Below are positions 37,901-45,873 of a stretch of 64,000 bases of DNA, piece by piece. Source of the DNA: Dyella sp. S184 (GTDB lineage Bacteria > Pseudomonadota > Gammaproteobacteria > Xanthomonadales > Rhodanobacteraceae); assembly GCF_009766065.1 (NCBI RefSeq), contig NZ_LMUE01000005.1, positions 1 through 64,000 of the forward strand. Reading direction: 5' to 3'. The notes under the pieces are model-generated. The model did not search any database. It saw only the letters and a list, made by a program, of their open reading frames with translations, and was not told the origin of the DNA. Position 1 is the stretch's first letter, and the number at the start of each line of letters is the position of its first letter. The translations under genes and the position numbers were made by a program.

Positions 37901-40900
37901 TCCGCTGGTGCTGATCCTCGCTGCACCACTGTTGGTGCTGTGGCTGCTGTCGCCCACGATCGCCTGGTGGATCAGCAAACCACGCGTGCCCACCACGTTT
38001 GCGCCGAACACAGTGCAGTTGCGCTTCCTGCGCACACTGGCGCGACGGACTTGGGCCTTCTTCGACGCGCATGTCGGCCCGGACGATCACTGGCTGCCGC
38101 CGGACAACCTGCAGGAACAGCCCGCGCCAGCGATTGCCCACCGCACCTCGCCCACCAATATCGGGCTGGCCTTGCTGGCGAATCTGGCCGGCCATGATTT
38201 CGGTTTCCTCAGCACCGGCCGGCTGCTCGAACGCACGCGCCAGACGCTGGCCACGATGCACACGTTGCCGCGCCATCGCGGCCATTTCTACAACTGGTAC
38301 GACACGCTGAGCCTGCAGCCGCTGGCGCCGCTGTATATCTCGGCGGTGGACAGCGGCAACCTCGCCGGCCATCTGCTGACCTTGCGCCCGGGCCTGCTGG
38401 GGCTGCTCGACGAACCAGTATTCCAGCCAAGCGCGCTGCAAGGCCTGCTCGATACCCTCGGCGTGCTGCACGACACGCTCGACAGCGTCGGACTCGATGC
38501 GTTGAAGCCGATGCAGCAGGCACTGGAAACTGCGCTGGCCACGCCACTGACCACCACCAGCGCGGCCCTGGCCGTGCTGCAACGCCAACTCGACGATGCC
38601 CATGCGCTGGCGCAGACAATCGCTGTCGAGCCCGGCAGCGATGCGGAATTCTGGCTTGATGCATTGCTGGTCCAGTGCAGCGACCTATACGACGAAGCGA
38701 TCGCGTTCAATCTCGATCCGCCATCCGATGATGACGGCGGCTTCAGCGGCATCCCCACGCTGCGGCAGCTGGCGCGGATCGAGCCATTGTGCTGGCCGTC
38801 CGCACACGACGCCGACACCCTGCGTGAACGGGCAAACGCGCGCATCGCCGCGATCGAACACCTCGCGCAGCAGGCCGGCGAACTGGCGCTGATGGATTAC
38901 CGCTTCCTGTACGACAGCGCGCGCGACTTGCTGGCGATCGGCTACAACGTCGACGAGCGCCGGCTCGATGCGGGCTTTTACGACCTGCTGGCCTCGGAGG
39001 CACGGCTGGCCAGCTTCGTCGCGATCGCGCAAGGCCAGTTGCCGCAGGACAACTGGTTCTCGCTGGGCCGGTTGCTGACCACCAGTGGCGGCGAACCGGT
39101 GCTGCTGTCGTGGACCGGTTCGATGTTCGAATACCTGATGCCGATGCTGGTGATGCCGAGCTACGAAGGCACTTTGCTCGACCAGACCTGCCGCGCCGCG
39201 GTGGCGCGGCAGATCGAATACGGCAACCAGTTGAACCTGCCGTGGGGTGTTTCCGAATCCGGTTACAACACACTCGATGCGCATTTCACCTATCAGTACC
39301 GCGCGTTCGGCGTGCCTGGACTCGGCCTGAAACGCGGACTCGGCGACGACGTGGTGATCGCGCCGTATGCCAGCGTCATGGCGATGATGGTGGCGCCGGC
39401 TGCGGCCACCCGGAACCTGCAGCGGCTGGCGGAGGTTGGCGCGCAAGGGCGCTTCGGCCTGTACGAAGCGATCGACTACACCCCGGCGCGGTTGCCGCTG
39501 GGGCAGACCTCGGCGCTGGTGCGCTCGTTCATGGTGCATCACCAGGGCATGAGCCTGCTGGCGCTGGACTACGCGCTGCTGGGCAAGCCGATGCAGCGGC
39601 GCTTCGAATCCGATCCACAGTTCCAGGCCACCAGCCTGCTGCTGCAGGAGCGCATTCCGCGCACCGCCGCCGAATACATACATACGTCCAGTGTCCCCGA
39701 AACGGACAGCCATTCGCGCGCCGCCGAAGCGCGCCTGCGTGTGTTCGCCGATCCGGACCGGCTGCGTCCGGCGGTGCAGCTGCTGTCGAACGGCCATTAC
39801 CACGTCATGCTCAGCAGCGCCGGTGGCGGCTACAGCCGTTGCGGCGAACTGGCCGTGACGCGCTGGCGCGAGGACATCACGCGCGACCACTGGGGCATGT
39901 TCTGCTACCTGCGCGATGTCGCCAGCGGCGAGTACTGGTCCACCACGTATCAACCCACGCTGAAGAAGACCGAGCTGTTCGAAGCGATCTTCTCCGATGC
40001 ACGCGCCGAGTTCCGCGTGCGCGAACGCGACTTCGACGCGCACACCGAAATCGTGGTATCGCCGGAAGACGATATCGAACTGCGCCGCACCCGCATCACC
40101 AATCGCAGCCGCACGCGGCGCACGATCGAGCTGACCAGCTACGCCGAAGTGGTGCTGGCGCCGGCCCTGGCCGATGCGCTGCATCCGGCCTTCAGCAAGC
40201 TGTTCGTGCAGACCGAACTGGTGCGCGAGCTGCAGGCGATCGTGTGCACCCGCCGGCCACGCGCGCACGACGAAGCGGTGCCGTGGATGTGCCACCTGCT
40301 GGCGGTGCACGACGCCGACATCGACGAGATCTCGTATGAAACCGATCGCGCGCGCTTCATCGGCCGTGGCCGCAGCGCGGCGCAACCGCAGATGCTGGAT
40401 CGCGAGCAGGCGCGGTTGTCCAACAGCGCCGGTTCGGTGCTCGATCCGGTGGTCGCGATCCGCTGCCGCATCACGCTGGAGCCGGAGCAGTCGGCCACGA
40501 TTGATCTGGTCACCGGCATGGCCAACAGTCGCGACGCCTGCGTGCAGCTGATCGGCAAATACCGCGACCGCCATCTCGCCGACCGCGTGTTCGACCTGGC
40601 CTGGACGCACAGCCAGGTGCTGCTGCGCCAGCTCAACGCCAGCCTCGCCGACGCGCAGCTGTACGAGCACATGGCCACCTCGATCATCTACCCGAACGCG
40701 AACCTGCGCGCCGAAGCCGCCGTGCTGCGCGGCAACCGCCGCGGCCAGTCCGGCCTGTGGGGGCAGGCGATCTCCGGCGATCTGCCGATCGTGCTGCTGC
40801 AGATCAGCGACCCGGCACGGATCGAGCTGGTGCGCCAGCTGGTGCAGGCGCATGCGTACTGGCGGCTGAAAGGGCTGGCGGTCGATCTGGTGATCTGGAA

Positions 40901-43604
40901 CGAGGATCGCGCCGGCTACCGGCAGGAGTTGCAGGACGCGATCATGGGCCTGATCGCCTCCGGCAGCGAGGCCAGCCTGCTCGATCGCCCCGGTGGCATC
41001 TTCGTGCGCCCCGCGCAGCAGTTGTCCAGCGAGGACCGGATGGTAGTGCAGGCCAGCGCGCGCATCATCCTGGCCGACAACCGTGGCAGCCTCGCCGAGC
41101 AGATCAGCCGGCGCCTGGTCGAAACCCATGCGCCACGCTTCGAACCGAGCCGGCCGAAACGTATCGCCAGCGCACTCGCGCCGGTCGCAGTCACGCTGCC
41201 CACGCTGCAGCTGGCCAATCCGCATGGCGGCTTCACCGCCGACGGCCGCGAATACGTGGTCGTGCTGGCGGATGGCGACAGCACGCCCGCGCCATGGTCG
41301 AACGTGTTGGCCAACCCACACTTCGGCACGGTGATCTCCGAGAGCGGCAGCGCGTATACCTGGGCCGAAAACGCGCACGAATTCCGGCTGACCCCGTGGC
41401 ACAACGATCCGGTCGGCGATGCCGGCGGCGAGGCGCTGTACCTGCGCGACGAGGAAACCGGCCAGGTGTGGTCGCCGACGCCGTTGCCCGCGCGTGGCAA
41501 CGGCGAGTACATCACCCGCCACGGCTTCGGCTACAGCGTATTCGAGCACACCGAGGACGGCATCCATTCCGAGTTGTGGGTGTATGTGGCGCTGGATGCC
41601 TCGGTGAAATTCTCGGTGCTGAAGTTGCGCAACGACTCCGGCCAGCCGCGCAAGCTCAGCGTCACCGGCTACGTCGAGTGGCTGCTGGGCGATTTGCGCG
41701 AGAAGACAGCGATGCACGTGGTCACCGAATCGGACACGGCCAGCGGCGCGTTGTTCGCGCGCAACGCGTACAACAGCGAGTTCCCGAACCGGGTGGCGTT
41801 CTTCGACCTCGAAGATCCATCGCGCACCATCGACGGCGACCGCGGCGAATTCCTCGGCCGCAACGGCAGCATGGGCGCACCCGCCGCACTGGGCCGCACG
41901 CATCTGTCCGGCCGCCTCGGCACCGGACTCGATCCCTGCGCGGCCCTGCAGTCGAACCTCACGCTGGACGACGGTGAGCAGCGGCAGGTGATCTTCCGGC
42001 TCGGGCTGGGCCGCAATGCCACCGACGCCGGCGCGCTGGTGCAGCGTTTCCGCGGCAACGGCTCGGCCGCCGATGCGCTGGCCAGGGTGCGTGCGCACTG
42101 GGCGCGCACGCTGGGCGCAGTGCAGGTCCGCACGCCGGAGCCAGCGCTCGATGTGCTGGCCAACGGCTGGCTGCTGTACCAGACCATCGCCTGCCGGTTG
42201 TGGGCACGCAGCGGCTACTACCAGTCCGGCGGCGCATTCGGCTTCCGCGACCAGTTGCAGGATTCGATGGCGGTGATCCATGCCGCGCCCGAACTGGCAC
42301 GCGCGCAAGTACTGCTATGCGCTGCCCACCAGTTCCCCGAAGGCGACGTGCAGCACTGGTGGCATCCGCCGCTGGATCGCGGCGTGCGCACCACCTGTTC
42401 CGACGACTACCTGTGGCTGCCACTGGCCGCCAGCCGCTACGTGCTGGCCACCGCCGACACCGGCGTGCTCGATGAAAAGGTTGGCTATATCGAAGGTCGG
42501 CCGCTGCATCCGGGCGAGGAGTCCTACTACGACCTGCCGCAACATTCCGGCCTGCGCGAAACGCTGTACCAGCATTGCATGCGCGCGATCGAGCACAGCC
42601 TGCCACGCGGCGCACACGGGCTGCCGCTGATCGGCAGCGGCGACTGGAACGACGGCATGAACCGGGTCGGCGAAAAGGGCTTCGGTGAAAGCGTGTGGCT
42701 GGGTTTCTTCTCCTGCGAAGTGCTGACGCGCTTCGCCGAAGTGGCCCGGCTGCATGCGGATGAAACCTTCGCACTGCGCTGCGAGGACGAAGTCGCCAAG
42801 CTGCGCAACGCGCTGGAGCAGCACGCCTGGGATGGCGCCTGGTATCGCCGCGCCTACTTCGACGACGGCACACCGCTCGGTTCCAGCAGCAACGACGAAT
42901 GCCGCATCGACTCGATCGCGCAGAGCTGGTCGGTGCTGTCCCATTCCGGCTCACCCGAACGCCAGCAACAGGCGATGACCTCGCTCGACCAGCATCTGGT
43001 CCGGCGCGATGCCGGCCTGGTGCAACTGCTCGATCCGCCGTTCGACAAGTCGCCACTGGACCCCGGCTACATCAAGGGCTACGTCCCCGGCGTGCGCGAG
43101 AATGGCGGCCAGTACACCCACGCCGCGATCTGGGCCACGATGGCCTTCGCCGAACTCGGCGACAGCGCACGCGCCTGGGAACTGCTGCGCATGATCAACC
43201 CGGTCAGCCACGGCAGCGACGCGACTGAAATGGATGTCTACAAGGTCGAGCCCTACGTGGTCAGCGCCGACGTCTACGGAGTCGAGCCGCACGTGGGCCG
43301 CGGTGGCTGGAGCTGGTACACCGGTTCGGCCGGCTGGATGTACCGGCTGATCGTCGAGTCGCTACTCGGCCTGCGGCTGGAAGCCACCCGCCTGCGCTTC
43401 GCACCGGTGTTGCCCGCCGAGTGGGAAGGGTTCTCGCTGGACTATCGCCATCACGACACGCTGTACCGAATCAACCTGCGACAGAGCGATGTCGGCACAG
43501 TGAGTACTGTGTGGCTGGATGGTGTGGCGCAGGCGGATGGCTGCATTGCGCTTGTGGATGATGGGGTGGAGCACAGCGTGGAGCTCAATCATCCGCGCGC
43601 GTAA
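34902..43604 (+). CDS. ndvB: Cyclic beta-1,2-glucan synthase, NdvB-type (GT84 + GH94)
   Basis: A single 2,900-residue inner-membrane enzyme predicted to make cyclic or linear beta-glucan from UDP-glucose for periplasmic osmoprotection. The N-terminal half holds membrane helices (about 445–500 and 860–1030) around a glycosyltransferase with the DTD metal motif (665–667) and RHRWIRGDWQ (around 811–820). The C-terminal half is a cellobiose/chitobiose-phosphorylase-like GH94 module with SGDWNDGMN (catalytic Asp region 2581–2584), which in NdvB controls ring size. The ATG at 34902 has no ribosome site. A TTG at 34971, ten bases after AAGGAA, is an equally good start. The reading frame is intact throughout. 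Confidence 0.93.
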   Translation: MPGDNCNGLPATRLRVHPRKARILNIGSTLDLLKLRRLRAFRRHRAALRTKPEQEPALRAELLSADQMERHGQTLAGQHRLSTRVSANLLLARLADNESVLIHACERLTAATRLRRRITPAGEWLLDNFYLIEEQIRIARRHLPKGYSRELPRLQNGPSVDLPRVYDIALEIISHGDGRVDISSLSRFINAYQTVTPLKLGELWAIPIMLRLALIENLRRVAARVMADWRYRGKAARWADAMTSTAERDPKSVVLVVADMARSNPPMTGPFVAEMARRLQGQSPALALPLSWIEQRLSESGQSIEHLVQLEAQQQAAHQVSVGNSIGSLRALSAIDWRDFVEHTSLVEQRLREDPAGVYATMDFATRDHYRHVVEALARKQVPSEQQVADAVIELCEDDALTRDAASLQRHVGFYLVDRGRRTLEQKLGVRPPLAETLRRLLDRAPLPIYLGLLALLTFLFARPLVQAAAHDQLPLWTLIVIAIPATILASQLGLSLLNWLATLTVAPQRLPRMDYSKGLPASARTLVVIPSMIGGAQDIEDLVESLEVRFLANRDEHLHFALLTDFTDADSETLPDDAALLRLARRRIEALNDQYATAQADRFFLFHRPRLWNAAEQCWMGHERKRGKLADLNGLLRGNAHDRFLLIAGDIATLPPVQYVITLDTDTQLPRDSAHKFVGAIDHPLNRAVYDPELRRVVAGYAILQPRVGISLPSTARSRYAQLYGSDAGIDPYTQMVSDVYQDVFHEGSFIGKGIYAIDAFERTLDGRFPENRILSHDLVEGCHARAGLLSDVQLYEEYPSRYSADVKRRHRWIRGDWQLMPWLLPWAPTAHDGWRRNALTALSRWKILDNLRRSLVPTSLLLLLMIGWLVISPALSWMLAVLAMVLIPPLLSALLDLVQKPTEVQLDQHLRAALRAMGQHFARMALALAWLPHEVLYSLDAIVRTLWRMLVSGRLLLQWQTSSDVERHSNNAPGTLWRLMWVGPLLAVLLAVTLALQRPLVLILAAPLLVLWLLSPTIAWWISKPRVPTTFAPNTVQLRFLRTLARRTWAFFDAHVGPDDHWLPPDNLQEQPAPAIAHRTSPTNIGLALLANLAGHDFGFLSTGRLLERTRQTLATMHTLPRHRGHFYNWYDTLSLQPLAPLYISAVDSGNLAGHLLTLRPGLLGLLDEPVFQPSALQGLLDTLGVLHDTLDSVGLDALKPMQQALETALATPLTTTSAALAVLQRQLDDAHALAQTIAVEPGSDAEFWLDALLVQCSDLYDEAIAFNLDPPSDDDGGFSGIPTLRQLARIEPLCWPSAHDADTLRERANARIAAIEHLAQQAGELALMDYRFLYDSARDLLAIGYNVDERRLDAGFYDLLASEARLASFVAIAQGQLPQDNWFSLGRLLTTSGGEPVLLSWTGSMFEYLMPMLVMPSYEGTLLDQTCRAAVARQIEYGNQLNLPWGVSESGYNTLDAHFTYQYRAFGVPGLGLKRGLGDDVVIAPYASVMAMMVAPAAATRNLQRLAEVGAQGRFGLYEAIDYTPARLPLGQTSALVRSFMVHHQGMSLLALDYALLGKPMQRRFESDPQFQATSLLLQERIPRTAAEYIHTSSVPETDSHSRAAEARLRVFADPDRLRPAVQLLSNGHYHVMLSSAGGGYSRCGELAVTRWREDITRDHWGMFCYLRDVASGEYWSTTYQPTLKKTELFEAIFSDARAEFRVRERDFDAHTEIVVSPEDDIELRRTRITNRSRTRRTIELTSYAEVVLAPALADALHPAFSKLFVQTELVRELQAIVCTRRPRAHDEAVPWMCHLLAVHDADIDEISYETDRARFIGRGRSAAQPQMLDREQARLSNSAGSVLDPVVAIRCRITLEPEQSATIDLVTGMANSRDACVQLIGKYRDRHLADRVFDLAWTHSQVLLRQLNASLADAQLYEHMATSIIYPNANLRAEAAVLRGNRRGQSGLWGQAISGDLPIVLLQISDPARIELVRQLVQAHAYWRLKGLAVDLVIWNEDRAGYRQELQDAIMGLIASGSEASLLDRPGGIFVRPAQQLSSEDRMVVQASARIILADNRGSLAEQISRRLVETHAPRFEPSRPKRIASALAPVAVTLPTLQLANPHGGFTADGREYVVVLADGDSTPAPWSNVLANPHFGTVISESGSAYTWAENAHEFRLTPWHNDPVGDAGGEALYLRDEETGQVWSPTPLPARGNGEYITRHGFGYSVFEHTEDGIHSELWVYVALDASVKFSVLKLRNDSGQPRKLSVTGYVEWLLGDLREKTAMHVVTESDTASGALFARNAYNSEFPNRVAFFDLEDPSRTIDGDRGEFLGRNGSMGAPAALGRTHLSGRLGTGLDPCAALQSNLTLDDGEQRQVIFRLGLGRNATDAGALVQRFRGNGSAADALARVRAHWARTLGAVQVRTPEPALDVLANGWLLYQTIACRLWARSGYYQSGGAFGFRDQLQDSMAVIHAAPELARAQVLLCAAHQFPEGDVQHWWHPPLDRGVRTTCSDDYLWLPLAASRYVLATADTGVLDEKVGYIEGRPLHPGEESYYDLPQHSGLRETLYQHCMRAIEHSLPRGAHGLPLIGSGDWNDGMNRVGEKGFGESVWLGFFSCEVLTRFAEVARLHADETFALRCEDEVAKLRNALEQHAWDGAWYRRAYFDDGTPLGSSSNDECRIDSIAQSWSVLSHSGSPERQQQAMTSLDQHLVRRDAGLVQLLDPPFDKSPLDPGYIKGYVPGVRENGGQYTHAAIWATMAFAELGDSARAWELLRMINPVSHGSDATEMDVYKVEPYVVSADVYGVEPHVGRGGWSWYTGSAGWMYRLIVESLLGLRLEATRLRFAPVLPAEWEGFSLDYRHHDTLYRINLRQSDVGTVSTVWLDGVAQADGCIALVDDGVEHSVELNHPRA

Positions 43605-43674
43605 ATGTCTCTGATCCCTTTGATGGCTGTGGGTCAGGTTGCAGGAATACACTGCACATTGAAATCTACTTAGC

Positions 43675-43681
43675 GTTAGCA
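43675..43681 (+). other. Upstream attC/attI core (G^TTAGCA)
   Basis: GTTAGCA, five of seven matches to the GTTRRRY core, lies four bases before the ATG of the first cassette gene, where an integron recombination point is expected. The rest of the upstream attC or attI is not recognisable in 43605–43674. Confidence 0.45.
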
Positions 43682-43685
43682 CCCA

Positions 43686-44210
43686 ATGGCACTTCACGAT
43701 TGCGCCCACACATTTGAAGAACTAGCTATAACTGTTCTTCCCGCTCTCATGGCTAAGATGCAATCCGCACTCGCCGACCCGCGACAAATGGAAGCATTTG
43801 CGCAACCCGGCGCAGGTGTCAAAGCACTACTCAATGAGTTCGAGCTTACTCAAGATTTCCCGGGCTGCTATGTCCTGCAAGAAAACGGAAAGCCAATTTA
43901 CGTCGGAATTTCAAGGGGTGTGATTGGCCGCCTGAGGCAACATGTATTCGGAAAGACTCACTTTGATGCTAGCTTGGCGTTTCGAATCGCAATGAAAAAA
44001 CATCCCGACGAAACCGTTGCCAAGCTCACTCGCTCCGACGCAATGTTGAACCCGCTGTTTGGCACTTCATTCGCTGAAGCCCAAGCTTACTTACGCTCGT
44101 TGCAAGTCGCATACGTCGCGATCGAGAATCCGCTTGAGCTGTATTTGTTCGAGCCTTACTGTGCACTCAAACTCGACACTCATCAGTGGAACTCGTTTAG
44201 GACTCACTGA
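43686..44210 (+). CDS. GIY-YIG nuclease-fold protein (cassette 1)
   Basis: 174-residue protein. Residues 60–90 carry the GIY-YIG signature as GCY...IYVG (Y62, Y72, G74), followed by the conserved Arg (R82) and an Ile/Leu-rich helix. A candidate catalytic Glu is E156 (LFEPY), and a C-terminal NSFRTH (N169, H174) is typical of standalone GIY-YIG proteins of this type. All nuclease residues appear present, so it is probably catalytic, perhaps on branched or foreign DNA. GC content is around one half, unlike ndvB. The ATG lies 10 bases after an integron core site, and an attC follows the stop by six bases. Confidence 0.8.
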   Translation: MALHDCAHTFEELAITVLPALMAKMQSALADPRQMEAFAQPGAGVKALLNEFELTQDFPGCYVLQENGKPIYVGISRGVIGRLRQHVFGKTHFDASLAFRIAMKKHPDETVAKLTRSDAMLNPLFGTSFAEAQAYLRSLQVAYVAIENPLELYLFEPYCALKLDTHQWNSFRTH

Positions 44211-44216
44211 GTTGAG

Positions 44217-44276
44217 TACTAACAATTCATTCAAGCCGAAGCCGCTTCGTGGCTCGGCTTAATTCGGGCGTTTATG
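44217..44276 (+). other. attC site, aadA-type
   Basis: This 60-bp imperfect palindrome starts TACTAAC and ends GTTTATG. Inside are AATTCATTCAAGCCGA, a central GCCGCTTCGTGGC, and TCGGCTTAATTC. The order and bases closely follow the class-1 integron aadA attC as I remember it. The inner arms TCAAGCCGA (44231–44239) and TCGGCTTAA (44254–44262) pair with one mismatch. The 3' core GTTTATG departs from GTTRRRY, so recombination may be weak. Confidence 0.75.
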
Positions 44277-44292
44277 TGTTTGGGAACCAACG

Positions 44293-45417
44293 ATGAAACT
44301 CGGAAGGAACGACCGTTGTTGGTGCGGCTCAGGCGTCAAGTTCAAAAAGTGCCACCTTGGACGTGAGTCACAATCACCGGTTAAATCATGGGAAGCAAGC
44401 GCCATATCGAAGAAGGCGTTCGCCGTAAAGTTTTGTTCTGCCCCTGCCGCAATGCATGCCGATTGCACAGGTCTCATTGTTCGAGCACACACCGTCCCAA
44501 AGTCTGGAAGTCTCGCAAAGATTGCAGAGAACGGTCATGTATACGCATTCGTCCCAACACTCGAAGACCTCATCAAGCATGACGGCGTCCTTCCACCGAA
44601 GTTGGTGGGTGTTAATGGGGCTTCAACATTCACCGGTTTTTGCTCAAAGCACGACAACGAGTTATTTGCACCTGTCGAACAGGAGAACTTTTCGAGTCGA
44701 CCCGATCAGTGTTTCTTGCTTTCCTACCGAGCTTACGCCCGCGAGGTCTATACGAAGAAAGCCGCAGCAGCCTCGGCAAAACAACACTTGATATTGGATC
44801 GCGGCAAGCCAGTCATCGAACAGATTGGCATTCAGGCCACCAGCGCGGCCTATGGTTTGGGACTTTCCGCTGCGCTTAATGATATCGAGCACCACCAGCC
44901 AAGGTTTGAAGCACCACTACTCTCGGGCGACTACTCGGCTGTACGAGCTTATGTCATCTCGTTCGATGCACCGCCTCCAGTTATGTGCAGCGGAAGTTTC
45001 GCGCCTGAGCAGGATTTCGCCGGTTTGACGCTTCAAGATCTCGCTGACTTGTCTGTCATTCCTCACTTGATAAGCGTGACATCATTCTTTGGCGGACTAC
45101 ACGGGCATGTCGTCTTTGTGTGGCTTCCGGATGACGACCCCGTCTGCCTTCCTTTCGTAAGGAGCTTAGCCTCTATTCCAGATTCCGACCTTTCTTCAGC
45201 ACTGGTTCGATTCATGTTCGAGTTCTTTGAGAACGTACACATAAATCCCTCTTGGTGGCGTGGGCTGTCGCAAGCACACCAAGAGGCGCTCATCCGCCGC
45301 ATGGCCGCTTCCGCCAATCCTCAACTCGAGCGTTCGGCAGATTGCCTGCGCCCCGACGAGTGGAGCGTTTCACCATGGGCAGTGGTAAAGCGCGAATGGA
45401 TCGGCGCTCATCCGTGA
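44293..45417 (+). CDS. SEC-C motif protein with HNH-like zinc domain (cassette 2)
   Basis: 374 residues. An N-terminal SEC-C zinc knuckle (RNDRCWCGSG...KKCH: C9, C11, C20, H21) is followed by a second predicted metal site, C48/C58 then RAHTVPKSGSLAKIAENGHVY (H66), and further on GFCSKHDNELF (C117, H120, D121). The AH-x-P-K-S and C-x-x-HD pattern resembles HNH-type endonuclease folds. The remaining ~200 residues are unassigned and end in an aromatic segment (NPSWWRGL). Composition is AT-richer than the core genes. It starts 17 bases after the attC of cassette 1 and is immediately followed by a second attC-like site. Nuclease activity is a prediction. Confidence 0.7.
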   Translation: MKLGRNDRCWCGSGVKFKKCHLGRESQSPVKSWEASAISKKAFAVKFCSAPAAMHADCTGLIVRAHTVPKSGSLAKIAENGHVYAFVPTLEDLIKHDGVLPPKLVGVNGASTFTGFCSKHDNELFAPVEQENFSSRPDQCFLLSYRAYAREVYTKKAAAASAKQHLILDRGKPVIEQIGIQATSAAYGLGLSAALNDIEHHQPRFEAPLLSGDYSAVRAYVISFDAPPPVMCSGSFAPEQDFAGLTLQDLADLSVIPHLISVTSFFGGLHGHVVFVWLPDDDPVCLPFVRSLASIPDSDLSSALVRFMFEFFENVHINPSWWRGLSQAHQEALIRRMAASANPQLERSADCLRPDEWSVSPWAVVKREWIGAHP

Positions 45418-45477
45418 AGCTAACCTTTCCCTCAAGCGTACCTACCTATGACAGGTGCGCTTGAGTCAAACTTTGAT
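45418..45477 (+). other. Degenerate attC-like site
   Basis: Again 60 bp, beginning one base after the cassette-2 stop codon: AGCTAAC (45418–45424), then inverted arms CTCAAGCG (45431–45438) and CGCTTGAG (45458–45465). Inner ACCT/AGGT arms have a one-base bulge, and CTTTGAT (45471–45477) stands at the GTTRRRY position. Five of seven core bases fit, but the crossover G is C, which should disable insertion. A simple hairpin terminator is the alternative, though no U-tract follows. Confidence 0.5.
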
Positions 45478-45500
45478 CGCCAAACACATCGGGATTCAAC

Positions 45501-45830
45501 ATGCAGATGTCAGGCATCCCGTTCGGCACGACTGACTGGTCGACGATCGAACGAACTGAACACAAAGGCGTCAGCGGCATCGCCTACTGGCGTACACAGC
45601 AGCTTGGAAGCATCCGCGTTCGGATGGTCGAGTACACGCCTGGCTACTTCGCGGATCACTGGTGCGTTAAGGGGCACGTACTGCTGTGTGTCGATGGAGA
45701 GCTTCACACCGAACTGGAAGACGGCCGCAAGTTCACCCTGACCGCTGGCATGAGCTATCAAGTCGCCGACAACGCGGAGCCGCACCGGTCGTTCACCGAA
45801 GTCGGGGCTAAGCTTTTCATTGTCGATTGA
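45501..45830 (+). CDS. DHCW-motif cupin-fold protein
   Basis: 109-residue single-domain cupin. The segment ADHWCVKGHVLLCVDGELHTELEDGRKFTLTAGMSYQVADNAEPHRS includes the D-H-W-C/K-G-H metal-site motif that names the family and a second-half His in EPHRS. Function is unknown. The ATG lies 24 bases past the degenerate attC, so it could be a third cassette that lost its own attC. GC content is intermediate between cassette and core genes. Confidence 0.8.
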   Translation: MQMSGIPFGTTDWSTIERTEHKGVSGIAYWRTQQLGSIRVRMVEYTPGYFADHWCVKGHVLLCVDGELHTELEDGRKFTLTAGMSYQVADNAEPHRSFTEVGAKLFIVD

Positions 45831-45873
45831 AGACCACGCGCACACCCTTTCATCGAGCAGACTCACTTCACCC

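Larger units (their letters stand above)
43676..45471 (+). mobile_element. Two-cassette integron-type array without integrase
   Basis: Two head-to-tail gene cassettes are delimited by attC recombination points at 43675/43676, 44270/44271 and 45470/45471: a ~595-bp cassette with a GIY-YIG gene and a ~1,200-bp cassette with a SEC-C/HNH-like gene. Each coding region starts within about 10–25 bases of the preceding recombination point and ends just before its own attC, the normal cassette layout. Base composition is clearly lower in GC than the flanks. There is no intI gene or attI in the window, so this is a CALIN-type cluster, possibly a remnant. Confidence 0.7.

Noticed and set aside
38685-42308. 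1,207-codon open frame antisense to ndvB
   Set aside because: Long antisense frames are expected opposite high-GC genes. The translation is rich in Arg/Gln/His with no domain, while the ndvB frame is clearly coding.
45431-45465. Simple intrinsic terminator after the SEC-C gene
   Set aside because: The hairpin has no following U-tract, and its 60-bp layout with CTAAC and a degenerate core fits an attC better.
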